64,000 nt of DNA. Source: Epiperipatus broadwayi. Taxonomy: Eukaryota > Onychophora > Udeonychophora > Euonychophora > Peripatidae. The stretch covers positions 1,315,239-1,379,238 of the forward strand of contig JAQFVV010000185.1 in assembly GCA_028023455.1 (NCBI GenBank), given 5' to 3'. The position numbers and the translations under genes were made by a program. The notes under the pieces are model-generated. The model saw only the letters and a list, made by a program, of their open reading frames with translations, made no database searches and was not told where the DNA came from. Below are positions 11,741 through 23,831 of this stretch, piece by piece; within the stretch, counting starts at the first letter, position 1, and every line of letters starts with the position of its first letter.

Positions 11741-11765
11741 CACACACACACACATATATATATAT
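11741..11765. repeat. (CA)n(TA)n target of LTR element A
   Basis: A compound CA/TA microsatellite that runs straight into the LTR start. Its last five bases, TATAT, equal the five bases after the other LTR (23,772-23,776), as expected for a target duplication. In an AT repeat this match has little weight. Confidence 0.75.
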
Positions 11766-14700
11766 TGTAACCTAGTGTTATTGACACTTGGTTTACTTGG
11801 CATTATTTCTGCAGGAAAACAATGCTATTCTTTAAAGAAATAAAAAGATAAAATAACAATAGTAATAATTGATTAATAAAGTATGCTATTCACTCACTTT
11901 GGCATGTTTTGGGTGAATAACTAATAGATTTAATAACTCAATGTCATTTTTAAAGAGAGAACATGAATAATTTAATTGAGATATTAATAATTAGAGCAAA
12001 TTAATATGGTATAAAAGCTAAACAGTAATTGATTTTGGATGGGTAGAGGGGAGAGTGGGTGAGTGTCTTATCATAAAGCACAATAACTTCTGGTAATTTC
12101 TTTTTGTAAAAAAGAAAAAAATATATAATGTTTAAAGAATTATACATCACTGATTGTTAATTTAATGTATTTATTATTTTTTTTATATTGTCAAATTACT
12201 TTGTAATCCAGGTAAATAATACTAAAACTATATGATTGTAATAGGTTTTTCCTTTCTTTTGTTTATGTTATAATCAAATGATTATTTTTCTGGAAGAGGT
12301 CGCTAAAGTAAAAAAAACAAAAAAAAACGAAACAACCAATTTCATAATCAATATCATTTTTTTTTGAAAAAAAATATAGTCTGCTTTTAGTTTTCAAGGA
12401 AGGAACAGTGCTAAAATTTGGTAACTCAATTTTTTCATTTTTATTTTGCAGAAATAAATGTAATCAAAGTAAAATTTTAATAATATAATGTGTGGCTAAA
12501 TTGTTTTGATAAGATATCCTGATTTTCTTTGCCATCTACCTATTTAAAGACCTTTTATACTTAAAAATTTATTGTCTCACGCTAAAGTTAAAAATGACAG
12601 AATTAACTAAAAGAGTCACGAAAAATTATATTATATCTAAATTAAGGAAAAGAAGTGATTCCCAAGAAAAGATTAATTATTTATTAACTTTATGTCATTT
12701 ATTGATATTTTCTTGGTATAGAAAGAAAAAAATAATAATAATTGAAAAAAATATTTTGAAACCAAGGAAAATCAACTAGAAACATTTTCACGCTCTTTCT
12801 CAATATTGTCTGCCTTTACAAGTAATGTAGTTACATATGTTAAAATATGTTTTATTCACCAAGAATTGTCTGGAAATAATAATAATGATAAATAAGATTA
12901 AATTATGCACCTGTATATTTTTTTTTTAAAATAAAAAAAATATAAAAAAAAAAAATATATAAACTTTCTCAGAGTAAATATAGGAAAAGTTATATAGGGG
13001 CATTCTTACGGAGAAGTTACCTTTAAAAAAAAAAAAAATTATAATTCCTAAAGTATGAACAAAACCAAATATCTTAGTGACTTAATGATAAAAATAAATG
13101 ATATATTATATTATACATCAGTTGGAATTATTAAAACTTCATGTACACGTAAATTGACTGCAGTTATTATCATAATAATCTCTCGGAAAATTGCGCATTT
13201 TCGTCCATAAGTAAGCTAGTATCGTCAATAAAAAAAAATATTGTGTATGTTTATCGTCTATTGTCAACTGTTCGTTATGTTAGAATATGTATATTTTATT
13301 TTCTTGGATCCCAAAATTGTAGTAGTTTAATTCAAGTAAGAATTAATCTTCAATTCTGCTATATGTTTCTTTACCTAATTTATTAAATGCACAAAATAAG
13401 AGAAAACTTTTATTTAAAGGAAATAATACCATGCGTTTATTGTTTTCAAACTTGCTTCGTGAAATACGACTGGATAAAGCTCTTCACCTGGACCAATTGC
13501 TCAACAGAAAAACATTTTCTAATGAGAGAGTATGCACTTGTTAATTAATGATTGTTTAAAACTAAGTTATAAATGATATGTATTTTTTTTTATATCACAT
13601 AGATTAAAGTCTGTATGGTCAAGTGATATTTAATAGCCTTGTAATAACAAAGGTATGTTTTAATATAATTATTATAGGTTAAGTTGATATTTAACACGAA
13701 AGAAAAAAAAATCTATAAAATATGTTTTAATTAGTACATACAATTGTAGGTAGAAATTTTGTATGTTAGATACGTAAAAGAAAAAAATATTTAGATATTT
13801 AAGGGGTAAAATAAATATTGAAAATTATCAGAAGTAACTAAAAAAAAAAAATGCTATAACAAAATATTTCTTGTTAAAGTTGAAACAAATTTATACTGTA
13901 TTAATTGAGAAATTTATTCCTAATAATTCTTAAATAACACATCCACTTTATTTAGTTTAAGATAGTATGCTATCAACTATTTTTGAATGTTCCTTTATTA
14001 AAATTAAAATTATTATACTTTTATTCTATGATGTCCATATACCCGGTAACATAAGTTTATTATGATCAGTGTATTTACTTGTCCTGCCCAGATATAGCAT
14101 TGGTATATGTTTAATATTCGCATAGGTAATAATTATAATGTATTTATTTTGTGGGATGAAAAATGAGCTCCCCAAAAGCTTTGTTTTCCATGAGAGGAAG
14201 ATTTTAAATATAATGTTCGGGTATGTTTATAGCCCAAGTGATCGATTCTCATAGATAGGACGATCAAGAATTTATCTAGCATTTAGTATATTTCATTCGT
14301 TTAAATCCCAGGAGAGGATTGTATTTGGTGTGTGTTCGTTGTATGCCCAAGTAAGAGGCAAGAAACCACCAACATATTTTAATGTAGTAGATTACTCTAC
14401 AGACCTTCATGGTTATTCCATATCCCTCATGTGAAAATAAAGATAGCTCCACCATGGAAGGTGTTGATTATTGTGCTTAATTTTGAAAGTTCGGGCAAGA
14501 TAAAGGTTATATTGGAGGTGTTAGTTCCTCAAGATCCACTTTAGTATAAATAGTGCGTTAGTAACTAGGGTCCTGTATTGTGCTGCTAAATATTGCTAGC
14601 ATTTGACAAGTAAATCAATGGAGAAAGTAATTAAAATTGCGTAATTTAAAACGCTTATTTACTGAAGGAATATTCAAATGCAATATTTAATTCTGGTTAG

Positions 14701-16102
14701 TAATTAAATAATACTCATATTTAAAATTATACGTATGAATAAAATTTGTATCATAACTTATGTTAGCATTAAGTTCACTGTAAGATGGTAAATGTAACTT
14801 CTGATAACTGGCCTATAATTAGAATAGGTTATCCCATTAAAGACCATAAATAAAGTAAATGTATTAGAAATAAATTTAATATTTTGCGTATTGCATATGA
14901 TTGGATTAATCTTTTTTTTTTTAAAAAAAAATGAAAAAAAAAATAGTTAGTCAATAATTTTGAATAAAAGCTTCTACAAGGTTACCAAAATTTAATAAAC
15001 AATGTATTGGTAATGAAATGTATTTTTAGTTAATCAATCCATACGATTGCATACAGGAGAAGTAGTAACCTCTAGTCCATAACCAAAAGAGTATACAGAT
15101 TAATGTCAGTTATATTTTATATTTTTGTATTACTATGGGATTATTGAATAAATGTTCATATAGTTTTTTTTTTTGTGATAATATTAAATTATAGTCTTGT
15201 TAAAATTCGTTGTAGATTCATTTTTTTGTTTTTATATGCTAAATATAAGTGTTTGCACAATATTTGCAAAACCTTTTCTTGAGTCCGAAATCATTCCAAA
15301 TTCTTAAAAACTTAATATACCAGATAAATAAAGTTAAGCAGACCGGAATATGTCATTATATTTTAGTTTAATGATAATTATTTATGGAGTTGAAAACTTA
15401 AGACTAAACATTCACCTTTGTAAAAAAAAAAAATAATAAAAAAAATGAATTTATTCCCAAACCATTAACTTTGGTTGCACATTATTCCATTCCCATTTAG
15501 TTAAATTGTCTAAGTAATAAATCTTAGTTATATTATTGTGTTGTCATGGATGATGGAAGGACACAAAAAGCACCCTTGTCTTTTTATTATTCTGACTGAG
15601 ATTCTAAAAAAAAAAAAAAAAGGGCTGTGTTATTCAAAATTATACATCATTATTGAATAGAATTATAATCTCTTTAAATAATATAGCAGTTGATATGAGA
15701 GATGAAGACACATTGAATTTAGGTAAAAATAAATGTTTCCTATAGCTGACCAGAATGCCAGTCATATGCGACAACACAATACTGCCGAGCATTTCCTTAC
15801 ATGAAACAAAGAACCCTGAGATTAATATTATTATAATTATTCTTTAAATTAATAAGTGATCAATTATTGTTATTATTACAATCATGGCATAGCTTAAGAG
15901 AATTGTATGTACAATTGTATTATATGAAAAGTATTTTAGATCATATTGGAAAATTAATAGATATGTTGCTTATATTTTGGTTGCCTTAACAACAACCAGA
16001 AAAAATTAGTGTCACAAGTGCAAATAAACTAATAAAAATAAAGAGTTAGAAATAATATAAATTTCTAATAGAATAACTAATTAAATATATACTGCATTAG
16101 AA
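11766..16102 (+). repeat. 5' LTR of family A element
   Basis: Starts TGTAACCTAG and ends ATTAGAA, matching 19,389-23,771 throughout. At about 4.3 kb it is far longer than the usual few-hundred-bp LTR. It carries no convincing gene. A 61-codon frame at 12,594-12,779 is kept in the other LTR for about 48 codons, then diverges at a poly-A tract, and looks accidental. The LTR does not end in the usual CA, so the true boundary could be off by a few bases. Confidence 0.88.
14545..14553 (+). promoter_or_regulatory. TATA box in 5' LTR
   Basis: TATAAATAG followed by 'tgcgttagtaactagggtc', identical in layout to the copy at 22,206 in the 3' LTR. It is a standard LTR promoter arrangement and puts transcription start near 14,575. 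U3 would then be about 2.8 kb and R-U5 about 1.5 kb. Confidence 0.6.
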
Positions 16103-16103
16103 A

Positions 16104-16121
16104 TGGCCACCCAACTATATG
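16104..16121 (+). promoter_or_regulatory. Primer-binding-like site of family A
   Basis: TGGCCACCCAACTATATG begins two bases after the LTR end. A TGG start fits pairing with a tRNA CCA end. Which tRNA is not clear from the sequence. Confidence 0.45.
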
Positions 16122-16678
16122 GGCCATCGATGGATATAGCTGGCCACGAGGAATTTAGTAAACTTTTCTTGAAGTCAATATTAATATTGTTTGCACCTGA
16201 ATGGATTAGTTATTCATTGATTAAAAATATTTGCCAATAATGAATTGTTTTAGCCATAAGATATTATGTGAATATCTATTATATGATCTAATCTTTTGCC
16301 ACTGAAAAATAAATAATTAAGTTGTCAGTTTATGATGTTGTGGTCTGTAGGCAATTCCATAAAACACTGTAATGATTTTATCATTTATGATGATCTGTTT
16401 GTCTGGTCTTGTGATTGGCACTTATGCTATATTACATAATATCTAATGATATTTATATGGACTAAGAAGCATGTGAAAAAAAAAAACATATTTAGTAGTT
16501 AATGTTGGAGCTTTAGGGATATTAAATGTCAGAGCATAGTTTTTTGGTGTAGATTGTTTTTGATAGGAGAGGCATGGAGGCAGGATGTCTTGTCAATAAT
16601 TTCTTATCGATAAATTTATTAATAGTTCATTGCTAATATTTCAGTACTGTTCAATAATAAAAGAGTTAGAATTTTAAT

Positions 16679-18175
16679 ATGAGTGAAAACAACGATAATC
16701 ATAGTATTTCTGAGGATTTGGGAGGATCCCAAGAGTTACAATCCCCTGATACACAGACTCCATATTTTAGTGTACAATTAAAAGAGGAAGGGGAAGATTT
16801 GGATATAGCTAACCCAGAAGAAGCCACAATAATAAAGGGAAAACATGAAAATGAGCCAGATCAATTAATGAGAAATACATTGGAGGAATTCTTGAAAAAA
16901 TTAGAAAAATCAAATAGTGAATTGAAAAGTCAGATACAAAACTCAAATAGTGAATTAAAAAGTGAATTAAAAAGTCAGATCCAAAACTCAAATAGTAAAT
17001 TAGAACAATCAAATAGTGAATTAAAAAGTCAGATCCAAAACTCAAATAGTAAATTAGAACAATCAAATAGTGAATTAAAAAGTCGGATCCAAAACTCAAA
17101 TAGTAAATTAGAACAATTAAATAGTGAATTAAAAAGTCAGATACAAAATTTAAATATTAAATTAGAGAATCAAATGCAGGAGATCAAAGAGACATCTCAA
17201 AATCAAGTACAGGAGATAAAGGACTTAAGGGAAGATTTGAGAAATCATGTAGAAGAATCAAAATTGGCCTCTGAAAAGCTGGAAATAAGAATAAGGAAAG
17301 AGATCGAAACAAATTCTGAAAGGGCAGAAAATATGATTGAGGCTATCCAGCAGGACTTTAAAAGTCAATATATTGTATTAAACAATGAAGTACAGGAAAT
17401 AAGAAATTATCAAAAGGAAACAGTAGTATTTCAAAGAGAATTTCAGGATAGAGTTGAATCTATTAAGGGAGAATTAGACAGTGCTAGAAGTGAAGTTAGT
17501 AATTTGAAAGAGGAAGTTAAAAATATAACTCTAGCACCTGACAATGTAGTGAAAGGATGTCAGAGCCAGATTACCAGATTAATAGCTAAACTAGAAACTC
17601 AAGAGTTGACCCAATGTGAGATTAATCAAAATCTCGAAAGTGAGCTAAGTCAAGTTATGGGAAGAGTAGAAAATTTTAATGATATAATAAAGAGTAATGC
17701 ACAGCTATTACATAATAATCTCCAAGATGAAATAGGGGAATTAATGACTCAGTGTGAGAGTAAAGTCTATCAAAGGTTAGAAGATAAATTCGGGATAGAT
17801 AAAGATGAAACTATTAACCAATTGGAACAACAGATTAAAGACTTAAATGTAGGCCTAAAAGATAGTTCAAAGAAAATAGACTGTGAATGGCAGAACTATA
17901 AGTTAGAATTAGAGAGTCGAATGCAAGCTATAGACTATAATAGGGATAATTTTACAAAAAGTAAAAAAGTTGTTCAAAGTAAAGGTTTATCTGAAACTCA
18001 AGTAAAGGAAACAAATAATGGTCATAATAACCAAGTAATATCTGAGTTACATACGGTAATTAATCCAGTAGAATCAATATACGATCCATTAAATGAGGCT
18101 AGAAGTAAAGTCATGCTAGAGCCAGAAAGTAATAGCTCCATGGCCTTAAAATTTCTTAAAAATAAAATTTTTTAG
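16679..18175 (+). CDS. Gag N-terminal part, long coiled coil (family A)
   Basis: An uninterrupted 498-codon frame, by far the longest in the window. The product is acidic and polar, with no cysteine motifs and no membrane segment. Residues about 1-70 are low-complexity. Residues about 70-165 are an 18-residue repeat rich in S, N, E, L, K and Q. Residues about 165-450 keep heptad-like spacing of hydrophobic residues typical of a long coiled coil. The final residues (MALKFLKNKIF) lead in the +1 frame into a Gag capsid-like region starting near 18,171, so the stop at 18,173 is most likely a frameshift in the AAAATTTTTTA tract. The ATG follows a 576-bp leader after the 5' LTR. The likely role is the structural Gag of the particle; this part alone would lack the capsid core. 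The coiled-coil reading is by eye. Confidence 0.8.
   Translation: MSENNDNHSISEDLGGSQELQSPDTQTPYFSVQLKEEGEDLDIANPEEATIIKGKHENEPDQLMRNTLEEFLKKLEKSNSELKSQIQNSNSELKSELKSQIQNSNSKLEQSNSELKSQIQNSNSKLEQSNSELKSRIQNSNSKLEQLNSELKSQIQNLNIKLENQMQEIKETSQNQVQEIKDLREDLRNHVEESKLASEKLEIRIRKEIETNSERAENMIEAIQQDFKSQYIVLNNEVQEIRNYQKETVVFQREFQDRVESIKGELDSARSEVSNLKEEVKNITLAPDNVVKGCQSQITRLIAKLETQELTQCEINQNLESELSQVMGRVENFNDIIKSNAQLLHNNLQDEIGELMTQCESKVYQRLEDKFGIDKDETINQLEQQIKDLNVGLKDSSKKIDCEWQNYKLELESRMQAIDYNRDNFTKSKKVVQSKGLSETQVKETNNGHNNQVISELHTVINPVESIYDPLNEARSKVMLEPESNSSMALKFLKNKIF
16909..17170 (+). repeat. 54-bp coding minisatellite in Gag
   Basis: A 54-bp unit (18 codons) containing SNSELKSQIQ and NSNSKLEQ repeats about four times, the last copies near-identical. 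The unit length is a multiple of three, so copy-number change keeps the frame. The spacing extends the coiled coil. Confidence 0.9.
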
Positions 18176-18956
18176 AGGTGAATATCTGGAGAATCCACAC
18201 GAGTATCTCCAGAATCTGGAGGAGTTATTCACCTTATGTCATTTATCTGAGATAGAAAAGATTGCTATCGCCGTTAACTATTTGTGTGCAGCATCTAAAG
18301 ACTGGTGACAATCATTATTTATTAAGCCAAAAACATATGGAGATTTCAAATATCTTATGTTAGCCAGTCTTTGGGGGGAAGACCGCCAAGATAACCTGAG
18401 ATATCAGATATCTCAGGAAAGATATCATGTAAATAAGGGTAGTTATACTCAGTTTTTCAGGAGTCAGGCCGTCAAATTGAAAACCTTGACAGCTTATCCC
18501 TTATCTGAGACACAAATTGTGCGAATAATTCGCCATAATCTGCTGAGGCATATAGAGCAGATCTTGATTGCTGCTGACAGACATACCATAGAAGAGGTAG
18601 TAGAAATTTTAGATTCGTTAGAGACCAGCGATAGGAATATTGATAATAGAATTAGGGTAAATAGAGACACCCATCCGATGGTGAGTAATATCAATTTCGC
18701 AGATAGGTCACATATGGGAAGGAGGAAGTTAGTTAGAGAAAAAGGATATTATAGGACGAATCCCTATGGTAGACAGAATAGCCTCCTCAGTAGGCCAACA
18801 GTTAAGAGTAGAATTCTGAATGAGAATCAGCCTTCTACTAGTGGTATCCTAACAATACCAAAGAAAAATATAAAAGGTAGTAAAAGTAGCGGGGCATTAA
18901 ATAAAAAGGACCTTGCAGGAATGTTCCTCACTTCGGGGCCCTATTTTTAAACATAT
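18171..18956 (+). pseudogene. Gag capsid-like and C-terminal part, frameshifted (family A)
   Basis: After the frameshift near 18,165 the protein continues with ENPHEYLQNLEELF and then A..SKDW, typical of a Gypsy-type Gag (retrotrans_gag family). A TGA at 18,306 interrupts it, probably a mutated TGG. The frame continues past it and includes an apparent ATG at 18,357, which is not a real start. It runs 197 codons to about 18,948. Visible features are GSYTQFF, SETQIVRIIRHNLLRHIEQIL and a basic tail (RRKLVREKGYY). No CCHC zinc knuckle is seen. The end (TSGPYF) lies at the junction where pol is missing. Together with 16,679-18,175 this was one Gag gene. Confidence 0.75.
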
Positions 18957-18959
18957 GGG

Positions 18960-19266
18960 GAACAGCATAATGTAGAACATGACCAAGCACTGGCCAGAAT
19001 TAACCTTAAAAAGATGGGTGATAAACACACTCATTATTCCAAAACCAGTCCACATCCTTTTAAAGTCCATGATTTTGTTTTAATTAGAACTCCCCAATGT
19101 GAGTAATCTCCGGAAACATATGTTTAGAAAATTCATGTATCTTTATGAAGGCCCCTATAAAATTGTGAAACAAGTGGGTGAGAATGCCTTTTTAGTCTCA
19201 ACCCCTGATGGAACAAGAGGTACATATAATGCCCAAAGCTTACTACCATATCCCAAGCAAAATTAA
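18960..19266 (+). pseudogene. Integrase C-terminal remnant (family A)
   Basis: Downstream of the Gag end the frames give EHDQALARINLKKMGDKHTHY, then PHPFKVHDFVLIRTP. After a break they give LYEGPYKIVKQVGENAFLVS and SLLPYPKQN. This is the C-terminal domain that follows the catalytic core in Gypsy-group integrases (the FKVGDLVLLRTP / YEGPY..I motif pair). The catalytic core, RNase H, RT and protease are absent. Gag and this tail are adjacent, so about 3 kb of pol has been lost. At least one stop (near 19,102) splits it. Confidence 0.75.
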
Positions 19267-19371
19267 ATCCTTTAAACTGTATTTATTGACATAAGAAAGA
19301 AGTAGGATATAAACTTAGTAATACCATAAGAAGTGTTAAAAAATGCATATATTATTTTATTTTTTATTTAT

Positions 19372-19388
19372 TATAATGGTGGGAGAAT
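19372..19388 (+). promoter_or_regulatory. Polypurine-like tract before 3' LTR
   Basis: The segment 'aatggtgggagaat' directly precedes the LTR start TGTAACC. It is short and only partly purine, but correctly placed for plus-strand priming. Confidence 0.4.
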
Positions 19389-22300
19389 TGTAACCTAGTG
19401 TTATTGACATTTGGTTTACTAGGCATTATTTCTGCAGGAAAACAATGCTATTCTTTAAAGAAATAAAAATATAAAATAACAATAGTAATAATTGATTAAT
19501 AAAGTATGCTATTCACTCACTTTGGCATGTTTTGGGTGAATAACTAATAGATTTAATAACTCAATGTTATTTTTAAAGAGAGAACATGAATAATTTACTT
19601 GAGATATTAATAATTAGAGCAAATTAATATGGTATAAAAGCTAAACAGTAATTGATTTTGGATGGGTAGAGGGGAGAGTGGGTGAGTGTCTTATCATAAA
19701 GCACAATAACTTCTGGTAATTTCTTTTTGTAAAAAAGAAAAAAATATATAATGTTTAAAGAATTATACATCACTGATTGTTAATTTAATGTATTTATTAT
19801 TTTTTTTTATATTGTCAAATTACTTTGTAATCCAGGTAAATAATACTAAAACTATATGATTGTAATAGATTTTTCCTTTCTTTTGTTTATGTTATAATCA
19901 AATGATTATTTTTCTGGAAGAGGTCGCTAAAGTAAAAAAAAAAAAAAAGCAAAACAAAACAACCAATTTCATAATCAATATCATTTTTTTTTTGGAAAAA
20001 AATATAGTCTGCTTTTAGTTTTCAAGGAAGGAACAGTGCTGAAATTTGATAACTCAATTTTTTCATTTTTATTTTGCAGAAATAAATGTAATCAAAGTAA
20101 AATTTTAATAATATAATGTGTGGCTAAATTGTTTTGATAAGATATCCTGATTTTCTTTGCCATCTACCTATTTAAAGACCTTTTATACTTAAAAATTTAT
20201 TGTCTCACGCTAAAGTTAAAAATGACGGAATTAACTAAAAGAGTCACGAAAAATTATATTATATCTAAATTAAGGAAAAGAAGCGATTCCCAAGAAAAGA
20301 TTAATTATTTATTAACTTTATGTCATTTATTGATATTTTCTTGGTATAGAAAGAAAAAAAAATAATTGAAAGAAATATGTTGAAACCAAGGAAAATCAAC
20401 TAGAAACATTTTCACGCTCTTTCTCAATATTGTCTGCCTTTACAAGTAATGTAGTTACATACGTTAAAATATGTTTTATTCACCAAGAATTGTCTGGAAA
20501 TAATAATAATGATAAATAAGATTAAATTATGCACCTGTATATTTTTTTTTTTAAAAAAAAAAATAAAAAAAAATATATATAAACTTTCTCAGAGTAAATA
20601 TAGGAAAAGTTATATAGGGGCATTCTTACGGAGAAGTTACCTTTAAAAAAAAAAATTATAATTCCTAAAGTATGAACAAAACCAAATATCTTAGTGACTT
20701 AATGATAAAAATAAATGATATATTATATTATAAATCAGTTGGAATTATTAAAACTTCATGTACACGTAAATTGACTGCAGTTATTAGCATAATAATCTCT
20801 CGGAAAATTGCGCACTTTCGACCATAAGTAAGCTAGCTAATAAGTATACGTATCGTCAATAAAAAAAAAATATTGTGTATGTTTATCATCTATTGTCAAC
20901 TGTTCGTTATGTTAGAATATGTATATTTTATTTTCTTGGATCCCAAAATTGTACTAGTTTAATTCAAGTAAGAATTAATCTTCAATTCTGCTATATGTTT
21001 CTTTACCTAATTTATTAAACACACAAAATAAGAGAAAACTTTTATTTAAAGGAAATAATACCATGCGTTTATTGTTTTCAAACTTGCTTCGTGAAATACG
21101 ACTGGATAAAGCTCTTCACCTGGACCAATTGCTCAACAGAAAAACATTTTCTAATGAGAGAGTATGCACTTGTTAATTAATGATTGTTTAAAACTAAGTT
21201 ATAAATGATATGTATTTTTTTTTATATCACATAGATTAAAGTCTGTATGGTCAAGTGATATTTAATAGCCTTGTAATAACAAAGGTATGTTTTAATATAA
21301 TTATTATAGGTTAAGTTGATATTTAACACGAAAGAAAAAAAAAAATCTATAAAATATGTTTTAATTAGTACATACAATTGTAGGTAGAAATTTTGTATGT
21401 TAGATACGTAAAAAAAAAAAATATTTAGATATTTAAGGGGTAAAATAAATATTGAAAATTATCAGAAGTAACTAAAAAAAAAAAAAAAATGCTATAACAA
21501 AATATTTCTTGTTAAAGTTGAAACGAATTTATACTGTATTAATTGAGGAATTTATTCCTAATAATTCTTAAATAACACATCCACTTTACTTAGTTTAAGA
21601 TAGTATGCTACCAACTATTTTTGAATGTTCCTTTATTAAAATTAAAATTATTATACTTTTATTCTATGATGTCCATTGATTTCAGATGTTGATCAAAGTA
21701 TACCCGGTAACATAAGTTTATTATGATCAGTGTATTTACTTATCCTGCCCAGATATAGCATTGGTATATGCTTAATATTCGCATAGGTAATAATTATAAT
21801 GTATTTATTTTGTGGGATTAAAAATGATCTCCCCAAAAGCTTTGTTTTCCATGAGAGGAAGATTTTAAATATAATGTTCGGGTATGTTTATAGCCCAAGT
21901 GATCGATTCTCATAGATAGGACGATCAATAATTTATCTAGCATTTAGTATATTTCATTCGTTTAAATCCCAGGAGAGGATTGTATTTGGTGTGTGTTCGT
22001 TGTATGCCCAAGTAAGAGGCAAGAAACCACCAAAATATTTTAATGTAGTAGATTACTCTACAGACCTTCGTGGTTATTCCATATTCCTCATGTGAAAATA
22101 AAGATAGCTCCACCATGGAAGGTGTTGATTATTGTGCTTAATTTTGAAAGTTCGGGCAAGATAAAGGTTATATTGGAGGTGTTAGTTCCTCAAGATCCAC
22201 TTTAGTATAAATAGTGCATTAGTAACTAGGGTCAATATCTGTATTGTGCTGCTAAATATTGCTAGTATTTGACAAGTAAATCAATGGAGAAAGTAATTAA

Positions 22301-23768
22301 AATTGCGTAATTTAAAATGCTTATTTACTGAAGGAATATTCAAATGCAATATTTAATTCTGGTTAGTAATTAAATAATACTCATATTTAAAATTATACGT
22401 ATGAATAAAATTTGTATCATAACTTAAGTTAGCATTAAGTTCAATGTAAGATGGTAAGTGTAACTTCTGATAACTGGCCTATAATTAGAATAGGTTATCC
22501 CATTAAAGACCATAGATAAAGTAAATGTATTAGAAATAAATTTCATATTTTGCATATTGCATATGATTGGATTAATCATTTAAAAAAAAAAAAAAAAAAA
22601 GAACAAAAAAAAAATAGTTAGTCAATAATTTTGAATAAAAGCTTCTACAAGGTTACCAAAATTTAATAAACAATGTATTGGTAATGAAATGTATTTTTAG
22701 TTAATCAATCCATATGATTGCATACAGGAGAAGTAGTAACCTCTAGTCCATAACCAAAAGAGTATACAGATTAATGTCAGTTATATTTTATATTTTTGTA
22801 TTACTATGGGATTATTGAATAAATGTTCATATAGTTTTTTTTTTGTGATAATAATAAATTATAGTCTTGTTAACATTCGTTGTAGATTCATTTTTTGTTT
22901 TTATATGCTAAATATAAGTGTTTGCACAATATTTGCAAAACCTTTTCTTGAGTCCGAAATCATTCCAAATTCTTAAAAACTTAATATACCAGATAAATAA
23001 AGTTAAGCAGACTGGAATATGTCATTATATTTTAGTTTAGTGATAATTATTTATGGAGTTGAAAACTTAAGACTAAACATTCACCTTTGTAAAAAAAAAA
23101 AAAATAAAAAAAATGAATTTATTTCCAAACCATTAACTTTGGTTGCACATTATTCCATTCCCATTTAGTTAAATTGTCTAAGTAATAAATCTTAGTTATA
23201 TTATTGTGTTGTCATGGATGATGGTACGACACAAAAAGCACCCTTGTCTTTTTATTATTCTGACTGAGATTCTAAAAAAAAAAAAAAAAAAAGGACTGTG
23301 TTATTCAAAATTATACATCATTATTGAATAGAATTATCATCTCTTTAAATAATATAGCAGTTGATATGAGAGATGAAGACACATTGAATTTAGGTAAAAA
23401 TAAATATTTCCTATAGCCGACCAGAATGCCAGTCATATGCGACACACAATACTGCCGAACATTTCCTTACATGAAACAAAGAACCCTGAGATTAATATTA
23501 TTATAATTATTTTTTAAATTATTAAGTGATCAATTATTGTTATTATTACAATCGTGGCATAGCTTAAGAGAATTGTATGTACAATTGTATTATATAAAAA
23601 GTATTTTAGATCATATTGGAAAATTAATAGATATGTTGCTTTTATTTTGGTTGCCTTAACAACAACCAGAAAAATTAGTGTCACAAGTGCAAATAAACTA
23701 ATAAAAATAAAGAGTTAGAAATAATATAAATTTCTAATAGAATAACTAATTAAATATATATTGGATTA

Positions 23769-23771
<3 letters not shown>
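19389..23771 (+). repeat. 3' LTR of family A element
   Basis: Direct repeat of 11,766-16,102. Distinguishing indels include a 23-bp insertion at 21,677-21,699, extra 'ctaataagtatacg' near 20,836, and extra bases near 22,236. The remaining differences are mostly homopolymer length and single substitutions. Its TATA box is at 22,206-22,214. Confidence 0.88.
22206..22214 (+). promoter_or_regulatory. TATA box in 3' LTR
   Basis: TATAAATAG, at the equivalent position to 14,545 in the 5' LTR. Confidence 0.5.

Positions 23772-23831
<60 letters not shown>
23772..23831. repeat. (AT)n microsatellite after family A element
   Basis: About 60 bp of AT with one GT interruption. It probably continues the CA/TA target found at 11,741-11,765 and was split by the insertion. 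Confidence 0.9.

Larger units (their letters stand above)
11766..23771 (+). mobile_element. LTR retrotransposon, family A (long LTRs, pol-less)
   Basis: Two direct repeats of about 4.34 and 4.38 kb enclose a 3.3-kb interior. The interior holds, in order, a TGG-starting primer-binding-like site, a Gag gene broken by a frameshift and a stop, the C-terminal end of a Gypsy-type integrase, and a short purine-rich tract before the 3' LTR. Protease, reverse transcriptase, RNase H and most of integrase are missing. The Gag and integrase types point to the Gypsy/Ty3 group. The LTRs differ mainly in homopolymer length, scattered substitutions and a few indels, so insertion is fairly recent. It looks like a non-autonomous, Gag-bearing element that would need pol functions in trans. 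Confidence 0.88.

Noticed and set aside
12594-12779. 61-codon frame in the family A 5' LTR, kept for about 48 codons in the 3' LTR
   Set aside because: Two copies of a young LTR would share any frame; length and composition give no sign of selection.
16809-17099. Minus-strand 96-codon frame over the Gag repeat
   Set aside because: Antisense shadow of the 54-bp repeat in Gag; periodicity comes from the plus-strand gene.
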